The notes below the pieces were generated by a model. It was not told the DNA's origin and did no database searches. It saw only the letters and a program-made list of their open reading frames with translations. Of a DNA stretch of 15,205 bases, positions 14,275 through 15,205 are shown piece by piece. The translations under genes were made by a program, and so were the position numbers. The stretch is from an uncultured Prevotella sp. (GTDB taxonomy: Bacteria; Bacteroidota; Bacteroidia; Bacteroidales; Bacteroidaceae). Positions within the stretch are counted from its first letter, which is position 1. Every line of letters starts with the position of its first letter. Location of the stretch: assembly GCA_937901345.1 (NCBI GenBank), contig CALCHM010000027.1, positions 1 to 15,205 of the forward strand, in the 5' to 3' direction.

Positions 14275-15205
14275 ACAATGAAGAGTTTGATCCTGGCTCA
14301 GGATGAACGCTAGCTACAGGCTTAACACATGCAAGTCGAGGGGCAGCAGGAACTTAGCTTGCTAAGTTTGCTGGCGACCGGCGCACGGGTGAGTAACGCG
14401 TATCCAACCTGCCCATTACTCTGGGATAGCCTTGCGAAAGTAAGATTAATACCGGATGTTGTTTGATTGCCGCATGACGGTCAAACCAAAGATTTATTGG
14501 TAATGGATGGGGATGCGTGACATTAGGTAGTTGGTGAGGTAACGGCTCACCAAGCCCACGATGTCTAGGGGTTCTGAGAGGAAGGTCCCCCACACTGGAA
14601 CTGAGACACGGTCCAGACTCCTACGGGAGGCAGCAGTGAGGAATATTGGTCAATGGACGAGAGTCTGAACCAGCCAAGTAGCGTGCAGGATGACGGCCCT
14701 CTGGGTTGTAAACTGCTTTTAGTTGGGAATAAAAAGAGGGACGTGTCCCTTATTGTATGTACCATCAGAAAAAGGACCGGCTAATTCCGTGCCAGCAGCC
14801 GCGGTAATACGGAAGGTCCAGGCGTTATCCGGATTTATTGGGTTTAAAGGGAGCGTAGGCGGGATGTGTAAGTCAGCTGTGAAAGTTTGCGGCTCAACCG
14901 TAAAATTGCAGTTGAAACTGCCATTCTTGAGTGTGCGCAGGGATGTTGGAATTCGTGGTGTAGCGGTGAAATGCTTAGATATCACGAAGAACTCCGATCG
15001 CGAAGGCAGATGTCCGGAGCACAACTGACGCTGAGGCTCGAAAGTGTGGGTATCAAACAGGATTAGATACCCTGGTAGTCCACACAGTAAACGATGAATA
15101 CTCGCGGTTGGCGATACAATGTCAGCCGCCACGCGAAAGCATTAAGTATTCCACCTGGGGAGTACGCCGGCAACGGTGAAACTCAAAGGAATTGACGGGG
15201 GCCCG
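14275..15205 (+). rRNA. rrs: 16S ribosomal RNA, 5' part, cut by window end
   Basis: The 5' end is placed by analogy with Escherichia coli, six bases before the G of GAAGAGTTTGATCCTGGCTC. Universal landmarks follow in order: ACTCCTACGGGAGGCAGCAG from about 14618, the 530 loop GTGCCAGCAGCCGCGGTAAT from about 14789, GATTAGATACCCTGGTAGTC at 15061-15080, and AATTGACGGGGGCCCG at the window end. That leaves roughly the last 600 bases outside. The helix near 14340-14375 and the short V3 region are Bacteroidales-like, with Prevotella/Alloprevotella the best guess. Confidence 0.98.

Noticed and set aside
14354..15132. Several open frames on both strands inside the 16S gene
   Set aside because: The DNA is structural rRNA; the frames are chance.

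Overview
The window comes from a Bacteroidales bacterium, most likely Prevotellaceae (the 16S 5' half looks like Prevotella/Alloprevotella, but I could not run a comparison). The evidence is a Bacteroidetes-type 16S rRNA gene at the right edge, a full-length SprA/Sov type IX secretion translocon gene, and several promoter -7 elements of the Bacteroidetes form TAnnTTTG placed shortly before annotated genes.

Layout. Positions 1-276 are non-coding and hold a terminator-like hairpin and short direct repeats downstream of the first gene. Two minus-strand genes follow, read right to left: ruvA (8399-7800, Holliday junction branch migration) and then the very large sprA (7680-277, outer-membrane translocon). 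Positions 8400-8996 are a roughly 600-base divergent intergenic region. It holds a candidate ruvA promoter with a dyad, an unusual tandem array of alternating 40/41-base units, and a candidate 31-codon reading frame that overlaps the start of the next gene.

From 8997 everything reads on the plus strand: a membrane-anchored SIMPL-domain (DUF541) protein; hisS (histidyl-tRNA synthetase), preceded by a perfect 18-bp inverted repeat; ndk (nucleoside diphosphate kinase), with its own promoter and terminator; and a probable three-gene unit of a short MerR-type regulator, pflA (pyruvate formate-lyase activating enzyme) and an 81-residue CxxC small protein, closed by a strong intrinsic terminator. 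A NifX/NifB-like iron-cluster-binding protein comes next, then a strong rRNA promoter, a leader of about 200 bases, and the first ~930 bases of 16S rRNA, cut by the window end.

Most of the window is housekeeping content. I see no defence island, transposase, integrase, CRISPR array or tRNA. The features most worth following are non-coding: the tandem array at 8628-8840, the inverted repeat overlapping the hisS promoter, a purine-rich motif recurring between genes, and the possible coupled leader reading frame before the SIMPL gene. I found no convincing new multi-gene system; the best candidate for unrecognised gene-level biology is the merR-pflA-CxxC small protein unit.
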